A model generated the notes under the pieces. The model was not told the origin of the DNA. It saw nothing but the letters and a program-made list of their open reading frames with translations, and did not search any database. From Chara braunii (taxonomy: Eukaryota > Streptophyta > Charophyceae > Charales > Characeae), in NCBI GenBank assembly GCA_003427395.1, contig BFEA01000181.1, forward strand, positions 2,099,067-2,163,066: a stretch of DNA of 64,000 bases, given 5' to 3'. The translations under genes were made by a program, and so were the position numbers. Below are positions 1 through 11,891 of this stretch, in pieces. The first letter of the stretch is position 1. Each line of letters opens with the position of its first letter.

Positions 1-140
1 CTGCCTTATCGCCATATTAACATATATACTAGGTGGTGAGAGGAGCGAGGCTCCGGGAAGCCTGCCTTACCACCGTAATACTATTAGGCGACAAGAGAAG
101 CGAGGCTCTAAGAAGCCTGCCTTATCGCTATCTACTCTCA
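1..140. repeat. short tandem units that can fold into hairpins
   Basis: Two full units and the end of a third, each about 60 bp, share the core GAGGCT...AAGCCTGCCTTA. In the first full unit GGTGGTGAG faces CTTACCACC. In the next GGCGACAAG faces CTTATCGC. The sequence changed but the pairing was kept. I see no coding capacity. A transposon end or a structured repeat is possible. Confidence 0.5.
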
Positions 141-1465
141 AAGTTTGATACTAACGAAAATTTGAGTGTATCCTGATCAATCTACCCGAGATATCTGCTA
201 CCATATAATTGATTCAGTCCATTGCTAACTTGCTAACATCTGGTGTTAGTAAGGAAGGATAAGTGAGATTTTGACCCCGAGAGACTTATCACCCTTTAAA
301 ATTCTAATTTGATCTTTATCATGAGATTCCTCTCTGAATTGAATGGGTGGTATTGCTTGTGACTACTGGAGACATGGGGCTTATAATTGACCTATCAAAA
401 AGGGAAACTAAGTAGAACTGCTGTAACGAAGGGGCTGGAAATGAATTATGTTCGTTGCCTAGGCCAACCGGACAGTGGACTGGAAGTTAGATCAGGATAG
501 AAGTTAGGCAGTAGGTCAACGTGAGCGCCGGATTTTGCAGCACAAGTCTAGAAGAGATCTTCTAGAACCCGATATCGAAAAAAAGATGTTAAGATACTTT
601 CGGACTGTGCTGTGTCTACAGGTTCATCACTCTTGAAGAGGCTACGGAAGAAAAAAACATAAGGAACTACAATTTTGTTATCATTGGATAACAGGTCGAT
701 AGAATTCCGACTCAACTTCCACATGGCTTGATACCCACATCTAAGACAAGACCTGAGAAGGAAACGGATAGATCTTCCTTCTGTATCTATGCCTAAATTT
801 TCTAAATCACACTCGGAGGTCTTTGAAAATGTGAAGGGCATGGTAAAAGGAGTAAGGATTAGGAAGGAATGTGTTTTCAAGGTTTTGGGGCTTAAGGGAC
901 TTGCCATGAATGGGTTAAAGGTTGATGCTTGTAGCGCATTCTGTGTCTGCATCTGTATGTGTGTATGTGATTTCTTGCATCTGCACAAGTATTGGACATT
1001 GAACTGTCTTCTGAATTTAGGATCATCTGGGATATTCGGACAACGGGACACAACAATCGTGAAAGTGAGGTCTACCGCTCATTTAGCTTCCCGTGACTTA
1101 CATACATACCTATATGTATACCTGTGAATGAGATCATAAGACTGGTCGGAACTTAGGAAGTCATTTGTCTAGGATTCTTTTGAGAATGAGAGATTACAAA
1201 GGGGTTTGACTCTGACTTTTCTCATAAGGTCAACAAAGGAAACTCAAAGTCCTTATCCTAATTAGCTAAGCATGGAAGACTGTCCGGAAAAGTCGACCTG
1301 ATTAGATAGCCGGTCCGGGGAAGTTAGCACCTCGGGGTCCGATATACGGGTCAGTCTTAAGGCGTTCTACCGCGCGTATGCCTATGCTACGGCGATCGAG
1401 AAAACGCCCTCGGCTGGCCTACCTCTGCGATTGCATGTAAAAAACTTTGCACGTGGGTCAGTAGC
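141..1465. other. no supported gene
   Basis: Open frames occur on both strands; the longest is 548-1051 on the minus strand, 167 codons. They show no motif I recognise and the opposite strand is open over the same bases. I do not call a gene. The stretch may be the pol or LTR side of the gag remnant to its right, since that element reads leftwards, but I cannot recognise pol motifs here. Confidence 0.3.
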
Positions 1466-3101
1466 TCAGCAGGGATACGCCCACCTAAGGGATGGTGGCA
1501 GCTCCCGCAGGTGGAGGTAAGTTGTACATCGGGGGATCCCTAACCTGTCGTAGGGAGTCGCGAGAGGTATAGCACGCGCGCATGGTCGGAGTGGTGTTTC
1601 GTTGAAGTGACTAAAGAGACTCCTGCGTGACACGACCGTGAGGTCCGACACAAAATTCACTTTGCGTTAGGGTGTCGGACCGCCGCACGCGACAGCGTGT
1701 TCTCCACCCTTTCAATCTTATTGTCGACTCCGTGCACCCGTTCGTGTAAGCTCTCAATCCCTTTTTTTACCTTGTCGTATGTCCTACTGGTCATATCTAT
1801 AACTTCACCTTCTTTGAGCAAGGTTAATGTCTCGGTCACTACATTCTTTTCGGTCAGATCTGTTACCGTATTGAAATCAACATCCCTGGTGTTTACGAAC
1901 TTGCTCGTCTGTTGGTAAGCAGACAGGATCTTGTCTTTGTCGAATTCGGAGAACTGCCTTAGGAAGTACTTACTCATTATCCGGTCCGTGACCACGGGGA
2001 TCCTTAATGCTACCAGAGTAAATTCCCGTAGGAAGTCATTGTAAGTTGCGAAGTTCTTCCTTTGAGCTGCCGCTAAGTCGGCCTCTGTTGCCATCTTCTC
2101 CGCCACTAGGTATTTCCTCATCATCATATCCCGGGTCTCCTTCCAAGACCGGCTCGCGGCCACAATGGCCATTATGTCCCGCTCTAGGCTCAATGACACA
2201 TGCTGTCTTAGGTGGTCCATCTTTTCTTCTTCATTCCATTTCAGCAACGCAGCTAAGTTCTCAAATCGATTAGGAACTCCGTGATGTTCGCCCCGTCGAA
2301 CGTCAACTTTTTCTTAGCGTCCGCTAGGTAGCCCTGATTTTTAATCAGTGCTCGCGTGAGGGATGATACTATCTTCCTAAGGCCGCCTTCGGAGCTACTG
2401 GCCTCGCCCGCCATACTGGTATTCAGTCCTTCCTTGCCGGCCTTCTGTCCCTCCCTAGTCTTTGCAGTTCCTTCCGGGTCGAACCATCCCAACAGCTTTT
2501 CCCTGAGGTTTCAGAGCCCTTCACACCCTCGCGTTACCCCTGGCGTGGTCGGCAGGCGGTTAGCCCTACTATCTATGGCTGGTGGGTTCGTAGCTTTCTC
2601 TGCTTCCATCTCCGAAGAGTTTTCTCTCTCTTTCCTTCTTTTGCTCGGTGTTCCCTCACGGTCGCTACCCTTATCCCCTTGCCCAATTCCGCCTCGGACG
2701 GTTTTCCGTTCGTCCCGCGGTTCTTCCTGCAGAGGGCCTTCTTCGCTCCCAGTCATCATTTCCTCGATCAATCTTGCCTTGTACTCCGTAGTCCTTTTTT
2801 CTATCTCCGCTAGTTTGCGCCTCGCATCCGTGACCCTTACTTTCTTAGACATAGCTCCCTCTGAATTTCGGGGGTTTGTCCTATCCTTATTTTTGCCCTC
2901 CTTGGTTTCCTGAGTCCCTTGTCTGCTTCTCCTTGCTTTCCCCGAGCTTTCTCCTGAGGAGATTTCCTTCCGGTTTCCTTTGGTATCATCCGGATTTATC
3001 GATTCTCTGTCTTTCTGCCCTTCTTCGTTTTGCACGGCACTGCCTCCTAAGCCTGGTCCTCCTTCGCTCTTACGGTTATCCGTCTCATCCTCCGTTGCCA
3101 T
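1466..3101 (-). pseudogene. retrotransposon gag remnant
   Basis: Three consecutive pieces read leftwards. The N-terminal part (2511-3101, about 196 residues) is charged and Ser/Gly/Glu-rich with a Lys/Arg/Glu coiled segment. An in-frame TGA at 2511-2513 separates it from 2253-2492, which ends in KKLTFDGANITEFLIDLR, a typical start of an LTR-retrotransposon gag core. After a frameshift the core continues in 1657-2247 (LLKWNEEEKMDHLRQHV, then a helical region and a coiled C-terminus). Further left, near 1400-1500, CNRRGRPAEG may be a ruined zinc knuckle. I see no pol downstream and no LTRs. The family assignment rests on the gag-core pattern only. The reading frame is broken, so no protein is expected. 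Confidence 0.65.
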
Positions 3102-3588
3102 TCTGCCTAGTTCTGCATAAACCGAAGGATTCCCCAGGACACACGCAGCGCGAGGCTTTTAGGTTCCCTAGGTTCCGGCCCTCTTGGCTTATCTTTGTTT
3201 GGATAATAGCCTTCTCCCCATTTCCGTTCCCCGATTGCTTCCCTAGGAAGGAGCCACGTCTGGCCCTGCTGCCTTACCGAGCTAAGGGGCGTGACTTAGT
3301 TTCCTTTATCACAGGCTCGTTTAAAGCACCCTCGTCCCGTCGGCCGACGCGTAGGAGTCCGGGTTAGGCACCCTACTAGGGAAAGTTTCCCGAGCAGTAT
3401 TCCCCTTTTTCGACTTTCAGGATCACGCCAATCATTAGGAGTCTATCCTCCCCCCTTTATTCTCTAGCAAGCTTTGATTGCCCGGGTCCGATGTCCTTTC
3501 TTATATCCGTAGCGGACCTATACTTAATTTGCCTTATTGACCCGCCCCCGAATGTTAGTCTCGTTCTCGCCCAGATAGATATATTGTA

Positions 3589-3671
3589 TAGAAATATAAT
3601 CTATATAAATAATAATATTATTAATCTCTCTATAAATTATATATAGATTATATATATAGATTATATTTCTA
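3589..3671. repeat. AT-rich perfect inverted repeat
   Basis: Arms of 19 bp at 3589-3607 and 3653-3671 are exact inverted complements (TAGAAATATAATCTATATA and its reverse complement) around a 45-bp AT-rich loop. A short GA run follows. It could be a foldback element or a cruciform-prone AT palindrome. Confidence 0.6.
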
Positions 3672-3953
3672 GAGAGAGAGGAATGAAGGAAATATTCGAA
3701 AAACATAAGTGATTTCAATAAAAGCGTATTAACCCATGATGCGTTTTATACAAAATAATTCATTGCAATTATCACCAAAGTATAACAGGCAAGTACAGGT
3801 CGCCAAAAAAAAAAAAAGAGGTGGGTACGGGCGGGTAGAGGTTCCCATCAGGTAACCGTGGTATAACCGATGTGAGTGTTGTAGCTTTGCAGACTTCGTA
3901 TTTTTGCTAAAGCGTAACATTTTTTCTCATATTCCAAATTTTTCGCTTTCTTA

Positions 3954-4280
<327 letters not shown>

Positions 4281-4396
4281 CTATACAGGTTGCATAGGCT
4301 GTTGTGGGACCAGATGCATCCATAGCAGCATCAGAGCGACCAGATGTAACAACTGTTGTTGTTGCGGCAGTAGCTGCAGCAGCTGCCACATCTTGA

Positions 4397-4615
4397 AAAA
4401 ATAATAATAATAATAATATTAATAATAATAAAAATTACCACGTCTATTCTGTGACATCCAGTGGGGTCGGGGATAGTTGGGGGCTGTTAAGGACAATCAA
4501 GGGCGATTAGGAGTGGTTATAAAAAAAAGAAGAAGAAAAAAAAAAATAGGCGCGGTTAGGGACAGTTAGGAACAGTTAGGGGCGGTTAGGGACAATGGCA
4601 ATTAGGGACAGTAGG
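4397..4615. repeat. AAT run and TTAGGG-like 10-bp minisatellite
   Basis: An AAT run at about 4397-4430 is followed by degenerate 10-bp units of the form GGTTAGGGACAG, clearest at 4555-4612. TTAGGG recurs about every 10 bases, but the period is not a telomeric hexamer or heptamer. The array touches the 3' end of the first unknown-family copy. Confidence 0.6.
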
Positions 4616-5368
4616 CTCCTCGAATAGTTGAACCACCTCCGCTAGATAACTCTTTCCTATCTCAATTTCCCTCTGGATTATGTATTCGTATTCCGCCCAG
4701 GCTAGCCGTGGCAACCCAAATATCAGGATGTGAATCACTTCCAGTAACTCATGTGTCCTGTTTTCCCAGAATGGCCCATGTTCCACAGCAACATCGTAGA
4801 ACATCCCGATGGTCTGAAAGGGGAAGTGGTCTACCCAGATTATTGCCGAGTCTGCCAGCGCTTGTGCCCTTGCGAGGCTCCCGAGAATTAGGTCTATCAT
4901 AAATCGGGGGACCCGACACTTCAGCGGTGTGGTTGGTGCCCTGAATTCCCTTCAACCTCTCATTTCCACCCTGGTCAGCAAATCCACGTTTCTCACCCCT
5001 GACTGATTGTCCTATCCGTGTCAATACCCAAGCCGCCCTCAGAAAGACCGGAGCCAGCTCGTGGCCTTGCGCTATTCCTATCCCCAATAAGTGTCAGCCA
5101 CCTCTAAATTGGAGAACAGGTCATCCCCAGGCCCTCGGTTGAGTCTCATCCCCGTCCACCGACATTCCACCAACATGAAGGCGCTGTCTCTCCCTAGGGT
5201 CACGGCCCGCCATTCTACGTCGAAACCCCGGAAGTTGGAATTTGACGGAAGGGACACTTCCCATCGCCCGCCGTTATTCCAGGGTGGTGCGGGGTACCGG
5301 GGCTGGCGTTTCATTCGCACACGTCTTGCTATCATTGCTGTCTTGGCGATTTCCTGCATCGTCCACAT
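4586..5368 (-). pseudogene. unknown protein family, copy 1 (damaged)
   Basis: I do not recognise this family, but four copies in the window define it. Region A (5078-5368) is probably beta-rich: GGRWEVSLPSNSNFRGFDVE, then AFMLVECRWTGM. After a frameshift near 5085, region B follows (VFLRAAWVLTR, then RGFADQGGNER). After another shift near 4920 comes helical region C (4586-4900) with FYDVAVEHGPFWENRTHEL and an end in LAEVVQLFEEP. A to C totals about 250 residues. Each region aligns with copies 2-4, so the frames are real coding sequence and not chance. The two shifts make this copy non-functional unless introns hide them. No catalytic motif or signal peptide is seen. Confidence 0.6.
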
Positions 5369-5453
5369 AGAAAGGATTACAGTCGATCCTCAGTAAACAT
5401 CCACCTACTGCCCCCTTACCCTTTATGTTCTCAATCTTTTTCTTTGGTCCTAA

Positions 5454-6719
5454 TTACCCCTTCATATTTCCAGGAGCAGCAACCTCCGATGGCTGCTCGT
5501 ACAGCCGGTATAGGTCATCTATGTAGGCCGTGCCCCGAGCTACTTCTCGCCTGACAACTCCCCATATGGCCTCATCACTTATTTGCGGAATTCCTGGCCT
5601 AGTATTTACTGTTGCCCGTAGTATGCATAACACCTCGCGCCGTTGTTCGTCTTCAAAAAGTCTCATCTCTAGGACGGCCCGGTAGTATTCCCGATACATT
5701 AATGCTTCATCAAAATTCAGCCTAGTTACGGCAACCACCTCCTTCTCCACTCTCTATACGCCAGAGAGCGCAAACGGGTAACTGTTGCCCGTNCCCGGCC
5801 GTNCCCGACTGTAACCGCCAAGTTATAAGCGGGTATGGGTACCCTTTCCAAAGGGGGAGTTGGGTATGGGCAGGCACAAACAAAAGGTGGTGGTTGTTAG
5901 GGCGGGCACAATTGCCCTTTTTGGAGATCAAGGGGGGGTAGGGGCAGGTAGGGGTAGGGGTAAGGGGAAAAAAAACGGATATGGGCGGCCAGAAAAAAAA
6001 AATAGACCGGTTTGGGTTCAGGTGGCCATGGGTTGTTTTGAAAAAAAATGCTCATAGGTAGGTATGGCCAGTTACATGCTGAAGAGGTTCAGGTAGGGTA
6101 GGTCTGGGTACATTTTTTTCTTCTTCTTAGCAGGTGGAGATGGGTAAAGGTCCGACAGGCCATGTATACAGTGGGTATGCGTGGTTGGTTCTCAAAGAGG
6201 GTGTGGTTAAGTCAGGTACAGGTATTCCTCAAAATCCCAGTTGCGAACTCTGCTCTACGCCTCCCATTTGTCTTAGTAAGAAGGGTGGTAGACGCATTCG
6301 TACGACCTCATTCGGCAAACTAAAAACCCCTGCCTGGCGACTTTTACCTCAGCCGTCACGTCATCTCGTTCGGGATCCGCGAACTCAAGCCCCTCCCGCC
6401 AGGTTATTTGCCATGCTCCTTTGAACATTCGCACGGGGTCATCCCCGGAAGCCAAGGCAATCTCAAAGGTCCGCCATCCTTCTTCCGACAAGTGTAAGGA
6501 TCCTGTCGCATGCACGCGCCCTGGGAGGTCCGGATTTATGCCCCCGAATTTCCCTCTCGCTCACCATTCCAACTCTACTACTAGGTACACCGTGTCTTCC
6601 ACCAATTCTACCCCCACCCAGTCCATTACCGGGTTACTTACCATGTTTCTTGCTGGCAGGCTCATTTCAACCCTGCCCCCTGATGCTTTTGGTAGCAGGA
6701 TCCCGTGAGGCCTATCCTC
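5454..6719 (-). pseudogene. unknown protein family, copy 2 (split by G-rich repeat)
   Basis: Regions A and B are in one frame from 6719 to 6273: GGRVEMSLPARN, VYLVVELEW, an in-frame TGA at 6561-6563, then GRVHATGSLHLSEEGWRTF, LASGDDPVRMFKGAWQ and LEFADPERDD. They match copy 1 position by position. Helical region C lies at 5454-5750 (YYRAVLEMRLFEDEQRREVL, ending YIDDLYRLYEQP). The 520 bp between B and C are G-rich degenerate minisatellite, which looks like an insertion or expansion inside the gene. An alternative is that the C region is an orphan from a lost fifth copy. The premature stop and the interruption argue for a pseudogene. Confidence 0.55.
5751..6272. repeat. G-rich degenerate minisatellite with two ambiguous bases
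   Basis: Imperfect units such as GGGTATGGGCA and GTAGGGGCAG, plus short A runs, fill this stretch. Single undetermined bases sit at 5793 and 5803 within a pair of CCCGTnCCCG-type units. No gene is visible. It separates regions B and C of family copy 2. Confidence 0.6.
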
Positions 6720-7044
6720 TCAGAATGTCATTCATCGGGCCATCTTGCTATGTCTCATTTTCTGCTCCCTTAGTCCGATTGCTGCACCCACCAAGATTCT
6801 GTTTCTTTCGTGCTTTAGTTCTTCAGCACTCCCTACCTATCGTACATCGGTTCTTGCTGCTATCCTTGCCCCATACACGTACAGATCTTCTTCCCCTTTT
6901 CCGGTCGCCGCTATCTCCCTCTTGTTCCGACCCCCTTGGAACCCCTGCTAACTAATATACACGCCCCTCTCTTATGTTACACCCTAATTCTTATGCATCC
7001 TCCATACTCCGACCTCCCCGCGGCGTTCAATTTTTCGGTCCTCT

Positions 7045-7830
7045 TTAATCGAACCACAATACTTCGAACAGTTTAAAGACATTGTCCACATAGGATGGAG
7101 CGGTCGCCGCCTCTCGGTTGACTATGGCGTCCCAAGCCCCCGCGCCTACCTCTAAACGGTCATACTTGCCTATCCTTAGAACGGTGAGGATCTCCTCGGC
7201 TTTATCTCCGTAGAAAGACCCATATTTTAATGAGATCCTATAGAACTCCTTAGTCAGCCAGACACACTCTATATGCACTTCTTTCATGAAGTCAGCTACT
7301 TCTACAATGTGCTCAAAACCCCCGAACCCTTCGACCACGAACTCAGGCACCCACGCCGTTGTGCGCAGGCTGGGAGGCTTGAGTTCCTTCCATTCCATCC
7401 TTCCATCATAACTCTGCCACTAACTTCGTCCCATCCCTCGTTGGCGAACCTTTTGCCTTCCTTTTGGGTTCGCGCCTCTGCATCCCCTAGAAGCCGCATT
7501 GGATCCCGTCCCATTGCTAACCTAGTGCAAAATAGGCATCACCCGTCTTCGGAAAGGACAATTGTTCCGACCGACTCCACTTTGCCCTTTGCTATCTCGT
7601 CCCAACCTTCCTCTTCCCTTATCGGGTTCCAAATCCGTTCTATCCATACATATGATAATTCCCGGGCAACCTCAAACCCAACTCAGTCGCACGTGGTCCC
7701 CCTCCACTCGTTTTCTGTCGGTATAGGCAATTTATATTCCTCCTCCGAGTTGCGTTGGTTCCCAACCCTTGAAGGTGTATTCCATCATCCTTTCCTCTCT
7801 ATTCATCTTTCCCCTTCCTGCACAATACCA
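7045..7830 (-). pseudogene. unknown protein family, copy 3 (damaged)
   Basis: Region A (about 7745-7540) reads EYKLPIPTENEWRG, a stop, then ARELSYVWIERIWNPI and KVESVGTIVLSEDG. Region B reads RLAMGRDPMRLLGDAEAR and KRFANEGWDEV (7514-7400) after a second in-frame stop. Region C (7045-7398) has FYRISLKYGSFYGDKAEEI and ends SYVDNVFKLFEV. The segment MNREERMMEYTFKGWEP just upstream (about 7815-7765) may be the original N-terminus in another frame. Two stops and at least two frame changes make it a pseudogene. The order A-B-C and the spacing equal those of the other copies. Confidence 0.55.
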
Positions 7831-7869
7831 GGCCACCCGTTCTCCCTAAGTTAAGTCACCCCACCCCCC

Positions 7870-8681
7870 TTAGAAGTCCCAGTTCTCTATCTCATCATCT
7901 TCGTCCTCATCACTGAAGTAGTCCTCTTCGTTATAAAACAACTCTCTCACCCCTTCCAGAAATGTCTCCCCTATTGCCACATTTATGTAGACTATCCCCC
8001 AATGCACAAAGCTAGAGACAAAGACATTGTCTATGCCAAGGCAGTTTAGTATCTCGGCCAGCTCGTCCGCCCAGTTCCCCTCGAACGGCCCCATTTCTAC
8101 CGACAACCGAAAAAAGTCTTGCCTAGCGCACTGGTATAGCCTGAGGTTCGTCATGGACTGGCATATCTGTACTAGCCTGCTTCGGGTTCCGAAAACCGCA
8201 TGCACCAGGAAGGGAAGCAGAACACATCGCATGGTTCTGACGGGTCGCCTCATGCTCCCTATATCCCCAAGTTCCACCCGCACATCTACCCTTTTCATTT
8301 CCATTTCCCTCGCTGACACGCAGCCCACACAACCTTCACTCATGCCTTCCTAAACAGCTCGATCAGCGTATTCCCGAGTGCCAACTCAGTGACCATAGCA
8401 TTCTCCCCACTTTGAGACAAGTAGACCCACCCCCGGGCTTCGACTGTCCCTCGGAACTTCAGATCCATTAAGCTCGGCGACAACCTTGTCAAGTTGACAT
8501 TAGTCCATATTGTCTCTATCCAGAGGAACGCGTTCTCCCCCTCCAGCATTGTGGTTTGATACGCTGGTTCAAGGTCCGTCCACGTCCCGTCTTCCGGACG
8601 AACGACCGATACCCCTTCTTTTACATCTATTGGCATTTCTGGGCCGCTAGCATAGATTGGGGAAGGCAACCATCGCGTCAT
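7870..8681 (-). CDS. unknown protein family, copy 4 (least damaged)
   Basis: Two open frames overlap by ATGA at 8340-8343. The first, 8340-8681 (113 codons from an ATG), holds region A (FLWIETIWTNVNLTRL, then GTVEARGWVYLSQSGENAM) and the start of B. The second, 7870-8343 (157 codons), holds helical region C: FFRLSVEMGPFEGNWADEL, then TFLEGVRELFYNEED and a strongly acidic tail (DEDEDDEIENWDF) absent from the other copies. Region B is poorly preserved at the junction. A single frame change would join both into one protein of about 260 residues, the length implied by the paralogues, so a recent frameshift or an intron is likely. No known function can be given. Confidence 0.5.
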
Positions 8682-8689
8682 CTTGTTCC

Positions 8690-11560
8690 CAGCACCCGAC
8701 CCCTGTTTTCATAAAAGAGTGTTAACCGGTCCTCCTGGTTGGGTCAAACCTCGTCCTATATGAAAATTATTTCAGACCCCGCATCAAGGTCTCCCTAATT
8801 TACCTCCCCATTCCTAAGTACCTTCTTCTTATAATACCCTCGGTCGGCCATCCATTCTTCCACATTCTTTCTCTTGGTTCCATTTCAACTGACCTCTATC
8901 CTCCTTCCTTCCGATCATCTCTCACTCGTGTGGACTTAGATGGGGGGGAGGGATAGACTTAGAAATATGTCTCGTCCAACAGTCCAAGCTCAATCAATCT
9001 TTACAGAGGGGGAACATATAAAAAAAATCAGACAATCTCACATACGGGTCGGTCATCTCCTCAGCGACCATCCCCAATATGGTCTCTCCACTGGTACTAT
9101 CGGTAGAGTTTTATCCCATACCTCAAGCGCAGCTCAACCGTTGCGAGCGCGGTACCCAAACTCCGGCAAGGCGTTAGCCCTTTCCTTATGCCCAGAATGC
9201 CCCATCCCGTCTTGCCGCTTTTGCACATCCATACCGACACCGAGGGTTACCCCGTATGCTTAAATACATAGACAAAAGTCAGTCGTCCGGGCATTCACTT
9301 CCATCCGTACGACAAGAATCAGCCTTTTTCAAACCATGCTACGAGAAGCTACTAATCGTCTCTGAGGTTCCGGCCTTGTCCGCATGCAATGGTACTCCCC
9401 CCGCCAGCCAACAGGCTAAGCCCCGCCCGAGGAGACGTTTCGCACCTCGCCCGACAGATCATCGAGCCAAGCTCGTCACCGCTCGAACGAGAATGCTACT
9501 AATCAACCGGCATAACAAACTCAAGTTCGATAGCTTGGTGGTCTGACCCCCACACACGAACACACGGCAACTTCAAAAGAGAGCGACGTTTCGCAACCCG
9601 CATCGGTCGGTGCAGACTAATCCTTTCCTTCCGAAAGGTAGGACGCTCAAATCCTATCATGCAAACACAAGTCCCAAGTGGGACACATAGAGTACAAGTG
9701 TCTCTCCTATGGTGCTCTTAGCGCTTTTTACCCATAACTCGCATTTTTCTCTCAGGACAAGTGAGTGTCACTCATCCCTATTTTCATACACAGTGGTTAG
9801 TTCCTTCTCGTGAGAATCTTCAAAGGTGAGCTGGTTTTCCTTGGATTCTAGCAACTCCCTTCATTCTCTTTTTCTTCACTTGTCTGTCCTTTCATAGGGC
9901 AGGATTGTTCCTTCTTGATGACCCGTTGTGTTCATGTTAGTTCCTTCAAGCATTTCAAAAAAAAAGTGCAAAGTGCATGAATTTACTGGGCTCAAAGAAG
10001 AAGATAGAAGGGCACCCGTTCGGTCGGATCACTCCGCCGCGGGATTTTTATTGGAACCCGGCCTAAGTCGAAGCACCAACCGCTTGTCTGGTAACCGGAG
10101 ATCTTCTTTCATACGAAGAGGAAGAGTCGACTTGCGACTTGCCCAAGACTTCCCCGGACTGGTGAACACAAGCACCGGACGAGGGAGGGCTAGAGCCATT
10201 CCACAAGGAAACGACTAATGAAGTGCATAGCATACATGTTATACCTCCAAGCCTGGTCATGCCATGCGCCCAGCCACTCTCAAATCTGATTCTCTCAAGG
10301 GAAAGAGCAAGCACAAGTCCATTTTCCTTATCTTGGGTTGTGTACACGTCAATGCGTCGGGCGCCCCCTTCGAAATCGCAAGGGTCATTTTAACCCCGTG
10401 TCCGTCACCTCCACCAATTTTGTAGGGCCAAACCCCAGTAGACTTTCGAGCCTTAGTCGACCCCACTGCGGGTTCCAGTTGGCTCGACCCGCCACGCTCA
10501 TGCTAAGGGCGCGGGCCATTCGTCCCAGGGTCACCCCCACCTAGTGCTTTGAGATGGATGGGGGTAGGTCATCGCGCGAGAGAGATTTGACATTGGGGAT
10601 GTAGCTCAGCCCTCACACCGGGTGGTAGTCTCGCTGGTCATTCCGCAACGCTGATTTTTTTTTTTTCTTAGTTATGTTCTCAGGCAATTGCTCCTTCCAA
10701 TACGCAGGCAGTCCAAGGACTCTTTGAGTATTTCTCTTCTCTTGTGCGCAGGCTAAGCGTCATCCTTAGGCCGCGCACCCTTTCCCTAAGCATTGTCTTC
10801 TTATGGCATCATCGGGGTGCGGCGATGCCGTCCTCCCCCTCGCCTTTATGCACCCATCGGGTCCCACACACCTCCTCCAACCGTATTGACGCAGGCCCCT
10901 TAGTCCTTTCGGGGCATTTACATGCATGCACACACAACTTCACATGTCCCTTGGCAAGATTGCACTCCAATTTCTCATGTATACTCCAAATCTCAAACGC
11001 AAAGGTCATTTACATGGGTTGGCTTTATGCTAAGGGTCCCATAGCCCCTTTGGCCCTGTTCCCTTTTCATTTTGATGCCCGGTTCCTCCCGGCCCTATCC
11101 CGCTCAAGGCATCCTTAGCCTTCACTTACCTGCACAATCTCACACAAAGCAAAAATTCATACAATCCCCCGTTGGGGGTCAACACATAGCCCTTCCCACA
11201 TGCCTATCATTCCAATGCTCTTTGGCTGCTCTTTGTTTTCTTTCCTTGCTCAATCAGCCCATCCTCTTTTCATAGTCATGCAGTCGGGGAAATGGTTGAG
11301 TCAAACTGACCTCGTGTCAAACTCTCTTCCTTTTCGTTTTCCTTTGAAGATCTTGCCTTTCACTTCTCAAATGACCCTCCTTTTCCCTTTTGGTGGCACA
11401 AGGGACCGACAACCCTCCCCTTGCCCTCTTTCTCCACCAAGTGAGGACCGAGTTTGTTTACCGTTCGTTTCCTCGCAATGTAGCAAGTGAGGGAAAGGGG
11501 TTAGTCATGTGCCAACAAGGAAGAGGGGAGGGTGGAGGAGACGAGGGTTTTTAGGGGACA
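8690..11560. other. no supported gene
   Basis: Mixed-composition DNA without a frame I can tie to a family. The open frames found (for example 8940-9263, 9928-10218 and 10744-11118, plus strand) are short and lack motifs. At 10595-10609, GGGGATGTAGCTCAG equals the 5' end of many alanine tRNAs, but the rest of a tRNA does not follow. Confidence 0.4.
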
Positions 11561-11595
11561 GAGTAAAGGAAGAGAGAGAGACGGAGAGGGGGAGA

Positions 11596-11639
<44 letters not shown>

Positions 11640-11683
11640 NNNNNNNNNNNNNNNNNNNNNNNNNNNNNNNNNNNNNNNNNNNN

Positions 11684-11736
<53 letters not shown>
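11596..11736. repeat. (GA)n microsatellite containing an assembly gap
   Basis: Pure GA dinucleotides flank an N run at 11640-11683. The gap length is probably only nominal. Apparent Arg-Glu proteins here are artefacts. Confidence 0.95.
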
Positions 11737-11891
11737 AGAGAGAGGAAGAAACCTTTAGTCCCTAATCAACCTCACCCCTTAGCGTACCCTAACGTCCTAC
11801 CTAGTGTTTCCTAGCTCTCCTCGGCGGCTTTGTTACTTACGACGTTTGAGTGACGGACGAGGGCGGAGGAGGGAGAAGGTACAAGGTGTCC

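Noticed and set aside
548-1051. 167-codon minus-strand frame as a gene
   Set aside because: No motif, overlapping open frame on the other strand, low-complexity segments.
4555-4612. Interstitial telomere
   Set aside because: TTAGGG recurs with a 10-bp period and variable spacers, not as a hexamer or plant TTTAGGG array.
10595-10665. GGGGATGTAGCTCAG resembling the 5' part of tRNA-Ala
   Set aside because: No anticodon arm, T arm (GGTTCGA) or matching acceptor 3' strand follows; only 15 bases agree.
11509-11814. Long Arg/Glu frames
   Set aside because: They are translations of a GA microsatellite that contains an assembly gap.
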